DNA of 64,000 nt from Roseovarius sp. THAF9 (GTDB lineage Bacteria > Pseudomonadota > Alphaproteobacteria > Rhodobacterales > Rhodobacteraceae): positions 1,828,001 to 1,892,000 of the forward strand of contig NZ_CP045404.1 in assembly GCF_009363715.1 (NCBI RefSeq), written 5' to 3'. The translations under genes and the position numbers were made by a program. Numbering within the stretch: position 1 is the stretch's first letter; each line of letters begins with the position of its first letter. Shown one piece after another: positions 7,493 through 16,922 of the stretch. The notes beneath the pieces are model-generated. The model did not search any database. It was given only the letters and a program-made list of their open reading frames with translations, and had not been told where the DNA came from.

Positions 7493-7867
7493 ATGGCCGC
7501 GACAGACCCCACCCCGACCGGAACGCCTGTGATCCTGCGCGTGGGCCGCACGTTGATCGCGGTGCTGTTTCTGGCCGGTGCGGTGCAGAAAGCGTTGGGC
7601 CCGGAGCAAGGTATGGCGCTGCTGGGCAATCTGGGCCTGCCCGGCTGGCTGATCTGGCCCGCGCTGCTGTTCAACGCGGTGGCCGGTCTGGCGCTTTTGC
7701 TGGGATACGCGACGCGTTGGGTCGCACTGGCGCTGAGCGTCTATTGCATGGTGACGAGCATTTTCCATTTCCAGCCCGAGGATGGCTGGCAGATGTCGAT
7801 CTTCGTCAAGAACTGGGCGATTGCGGGCGGTCTGCTGGTGATGAGCGATTACGCGCGCCGGGTCTAG
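7493..7867 (+). CDS. DoxX-family membrane protein
   Basis: This 124-aa protein has four predicted hydrophobic segments (ILRVGRTLIAVLFLAGAVQK; LIWPALLFNAVAGLALLLGY; WVALALSVYCMVTSIF; WAIAGGLLVMSDYA) and the DoxX-like layout. The family is membrane-bound and linked to redox or thiol stress in several bacteria; its role here is unknown. The start at 7493 is set by AAGGAG; an upstream in-frame ATG at 7436 has no ribosome site. Its stop overlaps the stop of the converging MATE gene by 4 nt. Confidence 0.82.
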   Translation: MAATDPTPTGTPVILRVGRTLIAVLFLAGAVQKALGPEQGMALLGNLGLPGWLIWPALLFNAVAGLALLLGYATRWVALALSVYCMVTSIFHFQPEDGWQMSIFVKNWAIAGGLLVMSDYARRV

Positions 7868-9264
7868 GCCGTGCGATTGTACATTTCGTGCATCCGGCGC
7901 TGCAACTGGAAGCGGCAGGTCAGTTGGCGCATCGGATGGGCCTGGTCGGTGATCATCCAGAGGCTGAGCCAGGTGGCAATTCCGGCAAACAGGACACCGC
8001 CCGCCGCTTGGCCGATCAGCACACCCGGCGCTCCGTAAAGCGCACCGCCAACCAGAATAAATGGTATCGTGCCAAGGGTTTGTCGGCCCCAGTTGATCCA
8101 AGTAGAATAGCTAGGGTGCCCAAGGTTGTTGTAGGATGCGTTGGCCACGAAGATGACCGCGTTGAAGAAGCTGGCCAGCGCGATGGGCCCGCAGAACAGC
8201 ACGATCAGCTCGCGCGTCATGCCCTGGGCCCCGAAAAGATCGGCAATTTGCTGGCGGAAGACGAACAGCAGCCCCGAGATCAGCACGACGTAGAACCCGG
8301 CAAAGATCACGCCGTCGAAGAACGCCTGCCGCACCCGGTCTAGCCGCCCTGCCCCGAAATTCTGCCCCATGATCGGGCCGATGGCGCCCGAGAGCGCCAG
8401 CACTACCGAGAACACCACCGGGATCATGCGGCTGATGATCGCCATGCCCGCGACGGCATCGGTGCCGTACTTGGCCATTTCGCGGGTCACGATGGCCGCG
8501 CCGACCGGCGTTGCGATGGTGGCAAGCACTGCGGGCGCCGCGATCTGCATGCCTTCTCGGATGTCATAGGCGAAACATTGCGTGCGCGGTACGGCAAAGG
8601 CGTCGTGGACACGCCATGCGAACCAGAGCGCCAGTAGCATCGTGGCCATGCGAGCAGCCACGGTAGCCCAGGCCGCGCCTTCCAGCCCCATCGACAGGCC
8701 GAAGATCAGCAGCGGGTCGAGCGCGCCGTTGACGATGGCCCCGATCAGCGAGGGATACATGGCCCGGCGCGCGTCGCCATAGGCGCGCAGCGTGGCGACC
8801 ACCGTCATGCCGATGCCGGACATGAAGGTGCTGGGCAGGATGATCCACAGGTAGCTCTTGGCACGCTCGGCCACGTCGCCGTCGGCGCCGATCAGCCCCA
8901 GGATCAGGTCGAGATTGGGCAGCATGATCAGCGGCACCAGAATGCCGAAGGCGATGGCGAACATGGCCGCGGAAAACGCGTGTTCGCGCGCCGGCAGATC
9001 CTTGCCCGCGCCCAGCGAGTTGGCGACCAGCGCACCCGCCGCGATGGAGAGGCCGATATTGATGGCGCTGGCAAAGAACATGACCGTGCTGGCATAGCCG
9101 GCGGCAGCGGCCAGCGCCTCTTGCCCCAGCATCGAGATGAACAGCACGTCGATCAGGTCGACCGCGAAAATGGCCATCAGCCCAAGGCTGGAGGTCAGCG
9201 ACATGATGGACACATGCCGCATGAGGCTGCCTTCAGTGAAACGGGCGTCAATTACATGGGCCAT
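7864..9264 (-). CDS. MATE-family efflux transporter
   Basis: A 466-aa integral membrane protein with twelve hydrophobic helices in two homologous halves (for example VDLIDVLFISMLGQEALAAA in the first half and MIPVVFSVVLALSGAIGPIMGQNFGAGR in the second). MATE proteins export organic cations and drugs using Na+ or H+ gradients. The substrate cannot be told from the sequence. It is monocistronic, with no local regulator gene. Confidence 0.9.
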   Translation of the reverse strand: MAHVIDARFTEGSLMRHVSIMSLTSSLGLMAIFAVDLIDVLFISMLGQEALAAAAGYASTVMFFASAINIGLSIAAGALVANSLGAGKDLPAREHAFSAAMFAIAFGILVPLIMLPNLDLILGLIGADGDVAERAKSYLWIILPSTFMSGIGMTVVATLRAYGDARRAMYPSLIGAIVNGALDPLLIFGLSMGLEGAAWATVAARMATMLLALWFAWRVHDAFAVPRTQCFAYDIREGMQIAAPAVLATIATPVGAAIVTREMAKYGTDAVAGMAIISRMIPVVFSVVLALSGAIGPIMGQNFGAGRLDRVRQAFFDGVIFAGFYVVLISGLLFVFRQQIADLFGAQGMTRELIVLFCGPIALASFFNAVIFVANASYNNLGHPSYSTWINWGRQTLGTIPFILVGGALYGAPGVLIGQAAGGVLFAGIATWLSLWMITDQAHPMRQLTCRFQLQRRMHEMYNRTA

Positions 9265-9397
9265 GAACGTGCTCCGGCGATCCTTCGGAACACGGATTTA
9301 ACACTCCGCTATCAAAGCACAACTGGCCGAAACTGCAACGCCTCTGTGCGCATGCGCGCAAAAGGCGGGCGGTGTGTCGCCCTGCCTCGTGGCCGGA

Positions 9398-10621
9398 TCA
9401 GAAGAAGGCCTGAAGGCCGGTTTGCGCGCGCCCGAGGATCAGCGCGTGCACGTCGTGCGTGCCTTCGTAGGTGTTGACGGTTTCCAGGTTCATCATGTGA
9501 CGGATGACGTGGAATTCCTCTGAAATGCCATTGCCGCCATGCATGTCGCGGGCCTGCCGCGCGATATCGAGCGCCTTGCCGCAATTGTTGCGCTTGATGA
9601 GGCTGATCATCTCGGGCGCGGCTTGCGCCTCGTCCATCAGGCGGCCGACGCGAAGTGCTGCCTGAAGGCCGAGGGTGATTTCGGTCTGCATGTCGGCGAG
9701 TTTCTTTTGAAAGAGCTGCGTCTGGGCCAGCGGGCGCTTGAACTGCTTGCGGTCGAGGCCGTATTGGCGCGCGGCGTGCCAGCAGAACTCGGCCGCACCC
9801 ATGACGCCCCAGGCGATGCCGTAGCGCGCACGGTTGAGACATCCAAAAGGGCCTTTAAGTCCTTGAACATTCGGCAAAAGAGCGTCTTCACCTACCTCGA
9901 CGCCGTCCATGACGATCTCGCCGGTGATCGAGGCGCGCAAGCTTTGCTTGCCGCCGATCTTGGGCGCGCTGAGGCCTTTCATGCCCTTGTCGAGCACGAA
10001 ACCGCGGATCTTGCCGTCATGGGCGTCGGACTTGGCCCAGACGACGAAAACATCGGCGATGGGCGCGTTCGAGATCCACATCTTGGAGCCGGAGATCCTG
10101 TAGCCCGCGTCAGTCTTCTCGGCGCGGGTTTTCATGCCGGCGGGGTCCGAGCCCGCGTCGGGCTCGGTGAGGCCGAAACACCCGATCAGCTCGCCCGAGG
10201 CGAGGCCCGGCAGGTATTTCTGGCGCTGGTCCTCGCTGCCATAGGCGTAGATGGGATACATCACGAGGCTGGACTGCACCGACATCATCGAGCGATAGCC
10301 CGAATCCACGCGCTCGATCTCGCGCGCGACGAGGCCGTAGGTTGTGTAATTCGCGCCAAGCCCGCCGTATTCCTCGGGGATGGTGGTGCCCAGAAGGCCC
10401 ATCTGCCCCATCTCGCGAAAGATTCCGGGATCGGAGGTCTCGGCGGCGTAGGCGTCCTTGACCTTGGGTTGCAGCGTCTCCTGCGCAAAGTTGCGGGCGC
10501 TGTCGGCGATCATGCGTTCGTCTTCTTCCAGCTGGGTGTTCAAGAGGAACGGATCGGCCCAGTCGAACCCGGCGAGGTCGGGCTTGTCCTTGTCACGAAG
10601 TTTGGGGGCGTCGAGGCTCAT
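9398..10621 (-). CDS. gcdH: Glutaryl-CoA dehydrogenase
   Basis: This 407-aa acyl-CoA dehydrogenase most resembles the glutaryl-CoA branch. Signatures are [48 protein letters not shown] and [16 protein letters not shown] with the catalytic Glu386. It converts glutaryl-CoA to crotonyl-CoA with CO2 release in lysine, tryptophan and aromatic breakdown, passing electrons to ETF. The start at 10621 follows AAAGGAG; six upstream codons are rejected. A divergent LysR regulator, the usual neighbour, supports the assignment. Confidence 0.92.
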   Translation of the reverse strand: MSLDAPKLRDKDKPDLAGFDWADPFLLNTQLEEDERMIADSARNFAQETLQPKVKDAYAAETSDPGIFREMGQMGLLGTTIPEEYGGLGANYTTYGLVAREIERVDSGYRSMMSVQSSLVMYPIYAYGSEDQRQKYLPGLASGELIGCFGLTEPDAGSDPAGMKTRAEKTDAGYRISGSKMWISNAPIADVFVVWAKSDAHDGKIRGFVLDKGMKGLSAPKIGGKQSLRASITGEIVMDGVEVGEDALLPNVQGLKGPFGCLNRARYGIAWGVMGAAEFCWHAARQYGLDRKQFKRPLAQTQLFQKKLADMQTEITLGLQAALRVGRLMDEAQAAPEMISLIKRNNCGKALDIARQARDMHGGNGISEEFHVIRHMMNLETVNTYEGTHDVHALILGRAQTGLQAFF

Positions 10622-10662
10622 GGCGGTCTCCTTTGGCAAGGGGAAGTTTGTTTAGGTTGAAT

Positions 10663-10676
10663 TTATCCTGAGATAA
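10663..10676. promoter_or_regulatory. Candidate LysR-type operator
   Basis: TTATC-CTGA-GATAA is a perfect dyad that also fits the T-N11-A rule of LysR regulators. It lies in the 105-nt divergent spacer between gcdH and the LysR gene, and an AT-rich -10-like TTTATAT follows toward the LysR gene. Confidence 0.55.
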
Positions 10677-10726
10677 GCGCAATAAAAAGCGGCAATTCTT
10701 TATATGTTCATGAGGAAACCGCATAG

Positions 10727-11635
10727 ATGTCCCTGCCCCGCCGCTTCCTGCCATCGCTCGGCGCGCTGCGCGCGCTGGAAGCGTTGGAGCGGCTGGGCAG
10801 CCTGACGGCGGTGGCCGAGGAGCTGAACCTGAGCCAGAGCGCGGTGAGCCGGCAGTTGCAGACGCTGGAAAGTCAGTTGGGCGTGCCGCTGTTCGTGCGC
10901 GAAGGGCGGCGCGTGCGACTGACGCCGCAGACGCGGGAATATGCGGGCGAGACGCGCGCGGCGCTGAACCGGATCAGCCAGGCGTCGCTGAAGCTGGCGC
11001 TGAACCCCGGGGGCGGCAGTTTGAACCTGGCGATTTTGCCGACCTTCGGGATGCGCTGGCTGGTGCCGCGCCTGCCGGAGTTTGCGGCCGCGCATCCGGA
11101 GGTGACGCTGAACCTGTCGACCCGGCTGAAGCCGTTCAACTTTGCCGTGGAACCCTTTGACGCGGCGATACTTTTCGGAGATGGTGGCTGGCCCGGCACG
11201 CAAAGCCTGCGGCTGAAAAGCGAGGCGGTGGTGGCGGTCGCGGCCCCCGCGCTGCTGGAACGGACGCAGGTATCGGGCCCGGACGATGTGCTGTCCCTGC
11301 CCCTGTTGCATATCGAAACCCGGCCCGAGGCGTGGCGCGCGTGGTTCGCCGCGCATGGCGTCGAGACGGGCTCGGTGGCGGGCACGATCTATGACCAGTT
11401 CTCGACCATCACGCAGGCGGCTTTGCACGGGCTGGGCGTGGCGCTGTTGCCGGACTATCTGGCCGAACAGGACCTGGCCACGGGCAAGCTGGTGCCGGTC
11501 TGGGGCGGGCGCACCGACAGCCCCGGCGCCTATCACCTTGTCTGGCCCGAGGAAAAGGCGCAGGACAGCGCGGTGACGAAGTTTCGCGACTGGCTGGCGC
11601 CGCAGGCGGAGGACGAAGACCCCCTGCCCCGGTAA
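10727..11635 (+). CDS. LysR-family regulator, likely of glutarate metabolism
   Basis: This 302-aa protein has an N-terminal winged helix-turn-helix (residues 10-65: GSLTAVAEELNLSQSAVSRQ, LGVPLFVREGRRVRLT) of the GcvA/AmpR type and a C-terminal effector-binding domain. It is divergent from gcdH and probably controls gcdH and itself through the dyad at 10663-10676; glutaryl-CoA-related metabolites are the likely but unproven effector. A hairpin and the inverted motif pair follow the stop. Confidence 0.88.
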   Translation: MSLPRRFLPSLGALRALEALERLGSLTAVAEELNLSQSAVSRQLQTLESQLGVPLFVREGRRVRLTPQTREYAGETRAALNRISQASLKLALNPGGGSLNLAILPTFGMRWLVPRLPEFAAAHPEVTLNLSTRLKPFNFAVEPFDAAILFGDGGWPGTQSLRLKSEAVVAVAAPALLERTQVSGPDDVLSLPLLHIETRPEAWRAWFAAHGVETGSVAGTIYDQFSTITQAALHGLGVALLPDYLAEQDLATGKLVPVWGGRTDSPGAYHLVWPEEKAQDSAVTKFRDWLAPQAEDEDPLPR

Positions 11636-11656
11636 CATGTGGCGTGACCCGATTGT

Positions 11657-11680
11657 GTGGCTGCGCCACGCTTTATTTGT
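11657..11680 (+). terminator. Weak terminator after LysR gene
   Basis: GTGGC-TGC-GCCAC hairpin followed by the T-rich stretch GCTTTATTTG. The stem is short, so confidence is modest. Confidence 0.4.
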
Positions 11681-11687
11681 TTGATTT

Positions 11688-11748
11688 GAGTATTTGGCGC
11701 AAGAAAAAGCCGGGCGCACCCTGCTGCTTTTTCTTGCTGAAAATACTC
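11688..11748. repeat. Inverted pair of the 22-nt motif (copies B and C)
   Basis: GAGTATTTGG-CGCAAGAAAAAG (11688-11709, plus) and the same motif on the minus strand (11727-11748) face each other across 17 nt. They can form a long imperfect stem between the converging LysR gene and phoB, with A and T runs on both arms, and so could work as a bidirectional terminator. Confidence 0.65.
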
Positions 11749-11777
11749 ATGTCTCGCCGCCGACCACGGGCGCACGG

Positions 11778-12467
11778 TCAGCCGAGCGAGTACCCGGCCC
11801 CGCGCACCGTGCGCAGCGGGTCGTCGCCGCCATGCTGGCAAAGCGCCTTGCGCAAACGGCCGATATGGACATCGACGGTGCGGGTGTCGACATAGATATC
11901 GCGGCCCCAGACGCGGTCGAGCAATTGCTCGCGGCTCCAGACCCGGCCCGGCTTTTCCATGAAGGTCGAGAGTAAGCGGAACTCGGTGGGCCCGAGCTTC
12001 AGCCCCTCGCCCTTGCGGGTGACGCGGTGGGTTTCGGAATCGAGGATGATATCCTCGTATTCCAGCCGCTCGCCCACGGTCGAGGGCCGGGTGCGGCGCA
12101 GCTGGGCGCGGACGCGGGCCATGAGTTCGATCACCGAATAGGGTTTTATCACGTAGTCGTCGGCGCCGGTCTCAAGCCCCCGCACGCGGTCCACCTCTTC
12201 GGAGCGGGCCGAGAGCATGATGATGGGCACGTTGCGCGTTTCCGAGCGGGTCTTGAGCTGGCGGCAGACCTCGATGCCGGACACGTTGGGCAGCATCCAG
12301 TCCAGCAGGATGAGGTCGGGCGCGCCTTCCTCGACCAGCATTAGGGCTTCTTCGCCGTTTTCCGCGCGGGTCACGGCAAAACCGTCGGCCTCGAGGTTGT
12401 AGGCCAGCACTTCGCGCTGTGCCGGTTCATCCTCGACCAGAAGAACGCTGGGCTGTTCGCTTGCCAT
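11778..12467 (-). CDS. phoB: Phosphate regulon response regulator PhoB
   Basis: 229-aa OmpR/PhoB-type regulator. The receiver domain (about 5-120) carries the phospho-acceptor Asp56 in LILLDWMLP and Lys in VIKPYS. The C-terminal winged helix (about 130-229) has LGPTEFRLLSTFMEKPGRVW and DVHIGRLRKAL. It activates Pho-box promoters under phosphate limitation. It is the last gene of the phoR-pst cluster, 18 nt after phoU. Confidence 0.96.
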   Translation of the reverse strand: MASEQPSVLLVEDEPAQREVLAYNLEADGFAVTRAENGEEALMLVEEGAPDLILLDWMLPNVSGIEVCRQLKTRSETRNVPIIMLSARSEEVDRVRGLETGADDYVIKPYSVIELMARVRAQLRRTRPSTVGERLEYEDIILDSETHRVTRKGEGLKLGPTEFRLLSTFMEKPGRVWSREQLLDRVWGRDIYVDTRTVDVHIGRLRKALCQHGGDDPLRTVRGAGYSLG

Positions 12468-12485
12468 GACGTCTGATGTCCTTCG

Positions 12486-13211
12486 TTATGCGCCGACCTG
12501 CGGCGAGACCTTGGGGTCGAGCGAGGTCTTGTCGCTTTTCGGGCGGCCGTCCTCGGGAATGGTGCCGGTGACGAGATAGACCACTTGCTCGGCGATGTTG
12601 GTGACGTGGTCGCCCATGCGCTCGGTGTTCTTGGCGATGAAATGCAGGTGCATGCAGGGGGTGATGTTGCGCGGGTCTTCCATCATGAAGGTCAGGAATT
12701 CGCGGAAGAGCGCGTTGTACATCTGGTCCACGTCGTGGTCGCGCTGGATCACCTCGCGGGCCAGGTCCGCGTCGCGCTGAATATACGCGTCCAGCACGTC
12801 GCGCAGCATGCGTTCGGTTTCGCGGGCCATGCGGCGCAGCGAGGCGGTGGCGCCGGTGATCGGGGTCATCTGGGCGAGCACCGTGGTGCGCTTGGCCATG
12901 TTCTTGGCGTAGTCGCCGATACGCTCGAGGTTCGAGGCGATTTTCATCACCGTCAGGATCACGCGCAGGTCGATGGCGGTGGGCGCGCGCAGGGCAATGG
13001 TACGCGCGGTTTCCTGGTCGATCTGCTCTTCGAGGTCGTCGATCACGCGGTCGCCGGCGCGGACCTTTTCGGCCAGTTCCTCGTCGCGGGTGTCGAGCGA
13101 GATGGCGGCGTTCATGATCGCCTCTTCCACCAGGCCGCCCATCTTCATGATCAGCGCCTGGACGGTTTCGAGGTCACGGTCGAAGGCCGATGAGATGTGT
13201 TCGTCGTTCAT
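12486..13211 (-). CDS. phoU: Phosphate signalling protein PhoU
   Basis: 241 aa, all-helical, with two PhoU repeats each holding metal-binding-type acidic motifs (MNAAISLDTRDEELAEKVRAGD; ERIGDYAKNMAKRT; TERMGDHVTNIAEQV). It links Pst transporter state to PhoR and represses the Pho regulon when phosphate is ample. It lies 13 nt after pstB and has an AAGGAG ribosome site. Confidence 0.95.
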   Translation of the reverse strand: MNDEHISSAFDRDLETVQALIMKMGGLVEEAIMNAAISLDTRDEELAEKVRAGDRVIDDLEEQIDQETARTIALRAPTAIDLRVILTVMKIASNLERIGDYAKNMAKRTTVLAQMTPITGATASLRRMARETERMLRDVLDAYIQRDADLAREVIQRDHDVDQMYNALFREFLTFMMEDPRNITPCMHLHFIAKNTERMGDHVTNIAEQVVYLVTGTIPEDGRPKSDKTSLDPKVSPQVGA

Positions 13212-13224
13212 AGCACGGGGCTCC

Positions 13225-14022
13225 TTAGCCGATACGGCCGGTAATGTAGCTTTCGGTGCGCTCGTCTTCAGGGTTGGTGAAGATCTTGCCGGTTTCGCCG
13301 AATTCCACGAGGTTGCCCAAGTGAAAAAAGGCGGTTTTCTGGCTGACGCGCGCGGCCTGCTGCATCGAGTGGGTCACGATCACCACGGAATACTCTGCGC
13401 GCAGCTCGTCGATCAGCTCCTCGACCTGGGCGGTGGCGATGGGGTCGAGCGCCGAGCACGGTTCGTCCATCAGCAAGACCTCGGGTTCGGTCGCCACGGC
13501 GCGGGCGATGCAGAGGCGTTGCTGCTGTCCCCCCGAAAGGCCGGTACCGGAGGCTTGCAGGCGGTCCTTGACCTCGTCCCAGATGGCGCCGCGGCGCAGG
13601 GCGCGCTCGACGATCTCGTCAAGCTCGGCCTTGTTCTTGGCCATGCCGTGGATGCGGGGGCCGTACGCGATGTTGTCGTAGATCGACTTGGGAAACGGGT
13701 TGGGTTTCTGGAACACCATGCCGACCTTGGCGCGCAGTTGGACGGGATCGACCGATTTGTCGTAGATATCCTCGCCGTCGAGCAGGATATCGCCCTCGAC
13801 CCGGCAGACGTCAATCGTATCGTTCATCCGGTTGAGACAGCGCAGGAAGGTGGACTTGCCGCAGCCCGACGGCCCGATGAAGGCGGTGACGGTCTTGTCT
13901 TCCAGCGCGACGTCCACGTCCTTGATGGCGTGGGTGTCGCCGTAATAGACCTGAACGCCCTTGGCCGAGAATTTGATGTCTTTCTGATCCACGGCTCTCT
14001 CCGTATTTGGCGTATCGTACAT
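13225..14022 (-). CDS. pstB: Phosphate ABC transporter ATPase PstB
   Basis: 265-aa ABC ATPase with Walker [10 protein letters not shown], signature LSGGQQQR, Walker B LLMDEP and the H-loop VTHSMQQA. The family-specific CLNRMND and [14 protein letters not shown] segments identify PstB. It powers high-affinity phosphate import with PstA/PstC. Confidence 0.97.
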   Translation of the reverse strand: MYDTPNTERAVDQKDIKFSAKGVQVYYGDTHAIKDVDVALEDKTVTAFIGPSGCGKSTFLRCLNRMNDTIDVCRVEGDILLDGEDIYDKSVDPVQLRAKVGMVFQKPNPFPKSIYDNIAYGPRIHGMAKNKAELDEIVERALRRGAIWDEVKDRLQASGTGLSGGQQQRLCIARAVATEPEVLLMDEPCSALDPIATAQVEELIDELRAEYSVVIVTHSMQQAARVSQKTAFFHLGNLVEFGETGKIFTNPEDERTESYITGRIG

Positions 14023-14036
14023 GGGGAGGTCCCTTT

Positions 14037-15371
14037 CTACCAGCGGCGCTCGAAGCGGCGGCGCAGGATGATGGCGATGATGTTCATGGTAAGCAGGAAG
14101 GCCAGCAGGATGATGATCCCGCCCCAGGCTTTTTCATAGAAGCTGGCGTCGGCGCGGGCGGCCCAGGTATAGATCTGGGCGGGCATGGCCGAGTTCGGTT
14201 CGGTGAAGCCGGCGACGAAGCCATCCGGGTAGCCACGGGCGACGAAGCCGACCATGCCGATGAGCAGCAGCGGTGCGGTTTCGCCCAGGGCCTGGGCGAG
14301 GCCGATTATGGTGCCGGTCAGGATGCCGGGCATTGCCAGCGGCAGAACATGGTGAAAGACCGCCTGCATCTTGGACGCCCCGACCCCGAGCGCCGCGTCG
14401 CGAATGGAGGGCGGCACGGATTTGAGCGAGGCGCGGGTCGAAATGATGATCGTGGGCAGGGTCATCAGCGTCAGCACCAGACCGCCCACCAGCGGGGCGG
14501 ATTGCGGCAGGTGCATGAACTGGATGAACACCGCCAGCCCGAGGATGCCGAACACGATCGACGGCACGGCGGCGAGGTTCGAGATGTTCACCTCGATGAG
14601 GTCGGTGAACTTGTTCTGCGGCGCGAATTCCTCGAGGTAGATCGAGGCGGCGACGCCGATGGGCAGCGACAGGACCAGCACCACCAGCATCATGAAGAAC
14701 GAGCCCACGACCGAGGCACCGATGCCCGCGCCGCCGGGGTTGTCCACGCCGGAATCCGCGCCGGTGATGAAGTTCCAGTTGAACTCGGACTTGATGATGC
14801 CCGCCTCGGCCATGGCATCCACCAGATCGAGGTCGGAGGCCATGAGGAACCGGCTGTCCTGTATGCTTTCGCGGGTGACGCGACCGTTGAAATAGCCGTC
14901 GACGCGCGACGAGGCCGAGAGCGAGAATTCCACCGGCTCGCCGATGCGGTTCTGGTTGCCGGCATAGTATTCGCGCAGGTTGCCGCCGACCTTGCCCAGC
15001 AGGCGTTCGATGGCGGCTTCGTCGAATTCCAGTTCCAGCCCGCGTTCCTGGAGCTGTTCCTGAAGCTGGGCGATGAACAGGTTGGAGTAGGCCTTGGTCT
15101 TGAATAGCTGGCCTTCGGCCTCCTCGTACTGTTCCTGCGTCATGGTGAACTCCATCTCCACCACGGTCTGGGTGAAGGCCGGAAGGCCCGAGCGGATGAT
15201 CGAGAAGAACAGCACCACGAGGAAGAAGAGCCCGATGCCGATGGCCGCCATGCCGTAGGCGCGAAAGCGTTTCTCGGCGGCGTTGCGCCGCTTGGTGTTG
15301 GCGTCGATGGTCTTGAGCGAGGAGCGGCCGTGGCCGCCGCCGCTGGCGCCGTTGAGCGTTGCGTCGGTCAT
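14037..15371 (-). CDS. pstA: Phosphate ABC transporter permease PstA
   Basis: 444 aa, much longer than E. coli PstA (296 aa) because of an N-terminal membrane anchor and about 150 extra residues of DUF3333 type before the six-helix permease core. The core holds the inner-membrane signature around [20 protein letters not shown]. Its start overlaps the pstC stop (ATGA), so translation is probably coupled. Confidence 0.95.
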   Translation of the reverse strand: MTDATLNGASGGGHGRSSLKTIDANTKRRNAAEKRFRAYGMAAIGIGLFFLVVLFFSIIRSGLPAFTQTVVEMEFTMTQEQYEEAEGQLFKTKAYSNLFIAQLQEQLQERGLELEFDEAAIERLLGKVGGNLREYYAGNQNRIGEPVEFSLSASSRVDGYFNGRVTRESIQDSRFLMASDLDLVDAMAEAGIIKSEFNWNFITGADSGVDNPGGAGIGASVVGSFFMMLVVLVLSLPIGVAASIYLEEFAPQNKFTDLIEVNISNLAAVPSIVFGILGLAVFIQFMHLPQSAPLVGGLVLTLMTLPTIIISTRASLKSVPPSIRDAALGVGASKMQAVFHHVLPLAMPGILTGTIIGLAQALGETAPLLLIGMVGFVARGYPDGFVAGFTEPNSAMPAQIYTWAARADASFYEKAWGGIIILLAFLLTMNIIAIILRRRFERRW

Positions 15372-16840
15372 TCGTACTGCTCCCGGTATTTGCGCACGAT
15401 GTAGAGGGCGAAGACGTTGAGCCCCAGCGTGATGACGAAGAGCGTCATGCCCAAGGCGAAGGCGACCAGCGCCTCGGGCGAGGCGAAGTCGGCGTCGCCC
15501 GTCAGCTGGCTGACGATCTTGGCGGTGACGGTGGTCATGGCCTCGAACGGGTTGAGGCTGAGCCTTGCCGCGGCCCCTGCCCCAAGCACCACGATCATCG
15601 TCTCGCCAATTGCGCGGGAGGCGGCCAGCAGGATCGCGCCAACGATGCCCGGCAGGGCGGCAGGCAGCACGACCTGGCGGATGGTTTCCGACTGCGTGGC
15701 GCCAAGGCCGTAGGAGCCGTCGCGCATCGCCTGCGGCACGGCGTTGATGATGTCGTCGGAAAGCGAGCTGACGAAGGGGATCAGCATGATGCCCATGACC
15801 AGACCTGCGGTCATCACGGCCGTGCCGGCCTGCATGATCCCGAGGCCCTCATCGCCGAAGACTGACAGCAAGAGCGGGCCGACCGTCAGCAGGGCGAAGA
15901 GACCGTAGACGATGGTGGGGATGCCGGCCAGCACCTCGAGCATCGGCTTGGCGAAAGAGCGGACCTTGGGCGAGGCGTATTCCGACAGGTAGATGGCGGC
16001 GAAGAGGCCGATGGGCACGGCCACGGCCAACGCCACGATGGAGATATAGAACGTGCCCCACAGAAGCGGCAGCACGCCGAGATCGGAACTGCCGCCCCGG
16101 CCCGAGAAGCTGGGCGCCCAGTTGGTGCCGAAGAAAAAGTCTGAAGCCGGGTAGAGGCGGAAGAACTCGATCGTGTTGAACACGAGCGACAGGATGATGC
16201 CGACCGTGGTGAGGATCGCGATTGAGGCCGCACCGATCAAGAGCGCGCGGATGCTTTGCTCGACCGTGTTGCGGGCGCGGAAATCGCCGTGGGATTCGCG
16301 CAGGCCCCAGAGCGCGCCGAGCACGGCCAGAACGAGCACCGCGATGGTCATCATCAGGTTGCCGGTGGCGTTCATGACCCGGTAGCGCTGCGCGGCGTTC
16401 AGGATGGGCTGCGTCACCTCGGAGGTGACGATCTGGCCCGCATCCTTGAGCCGCTGGGTGACATCGGCGAGGTCGGCACGGGCGTTGTTGACGAAGTCTT
16501 CGTCCATCAGGCCTTGGGCCACGGCATTGTCGAGGCCTTCGGCGGTGCGGCGGACCTCGGCCATCACCAGCCCCAGCGAGCCGGTGTTGTCGACCGAGCG
16601 GTCGGGGATCATGCCTGAAATCGTGCTGCTGACCACCAGCGGCTGAATGAGCAGCCATGCGATCATCAGCAGGAAGGCCGGAACGACCACTTTGATCAGG
16701 ACGTTCGAGCCATAATAGGACGGCAGGGAGTGGAGCTTGCGGTTGTCGCCCTCCACGCTTTGAAGCGCCCGACCGCGGCCAAGCACGTAGCCCACCGCCG
16801 CGATGCCGAGCACGATCAGGAATAGCCAGAATGTCGGCAT
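15368..16840 (-). CDS. pstC: Phosphate ABC transporter permease PstC
   Basis: 490 aa; the N-terminal third is an extension with two membrane segments and a helical soluble part. The C-terminal two thirds is the PstC permease with the EAA-type loop YGLGATQSETIRQVVLPAAL. It pairs with PstA. It is separated from pstS by an 82-nt spacer containing a strong hairpin. Confidence 0.95.
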   Translation of the reverse strand: MPTFWLFLIVLGIAAVGYVLGRGRALQSVEGDNRKLHSLPSYYGSNVLIKVVVPAFLLMIAWLLIQPLVVSSTISGMIPDRSVDNTGSLGLVMAEVRRTAEGLDNAVAQGLMDEDFVNNARADLADVTQRLKDAGQIVTSEVTQPILNAAQRYRVMNATGNLMMTIAVLVLAVLGALWGLRESHGDFRARNTVEQSIRALLIGAASIAILTTVGIILSLVFNTIEFFRLYPASDFFFGTNWAPSFSGRGGSSDLGVLPLLWGTFYISIVALAVAVPIGLFAAIYLSEYASPKVRSFAKPMLEVLAGIPTIVYGLFALLTVGPLLLSVFGDEGLGIMQAGTAVMTAGLVMGIMLIPFVSSLSDDIINAVPQAMRDGSYGLGATQSETIRQVVLPAALPGIVGAILLAASRAIGETMIVVLGAGAAARLSLNPFEAMTTVTAKIVSQLTGDADFASPEALVAFALGMTLFVITLGLNVFALYIVRKYREQYE

Positions 16841-16884
16841 GAGCCCCCCACCGTCTGTTTGGAAAAATTACCTAAAAGGGGATT

Positions 16885-16909
16885 GGGGGCGGCGAAATAT
16901 GCCGCCCCC
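16885..16909 (-). promoter_or_regulatory. pstS-pstC intergenic hairpin
   Basis: Perfect 9-bp stem GGGGGCGGC/GCCGCCCCC with a 7-nt loop between pstS and pstC. There is no T run on the minus strand, so it probably stabilises pstS mRNA or reduces read-through so that the binding protein is made in excess. Confidence 0.6.
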
Positions 16910-16922
16910 GAAGGTCAGAGGC

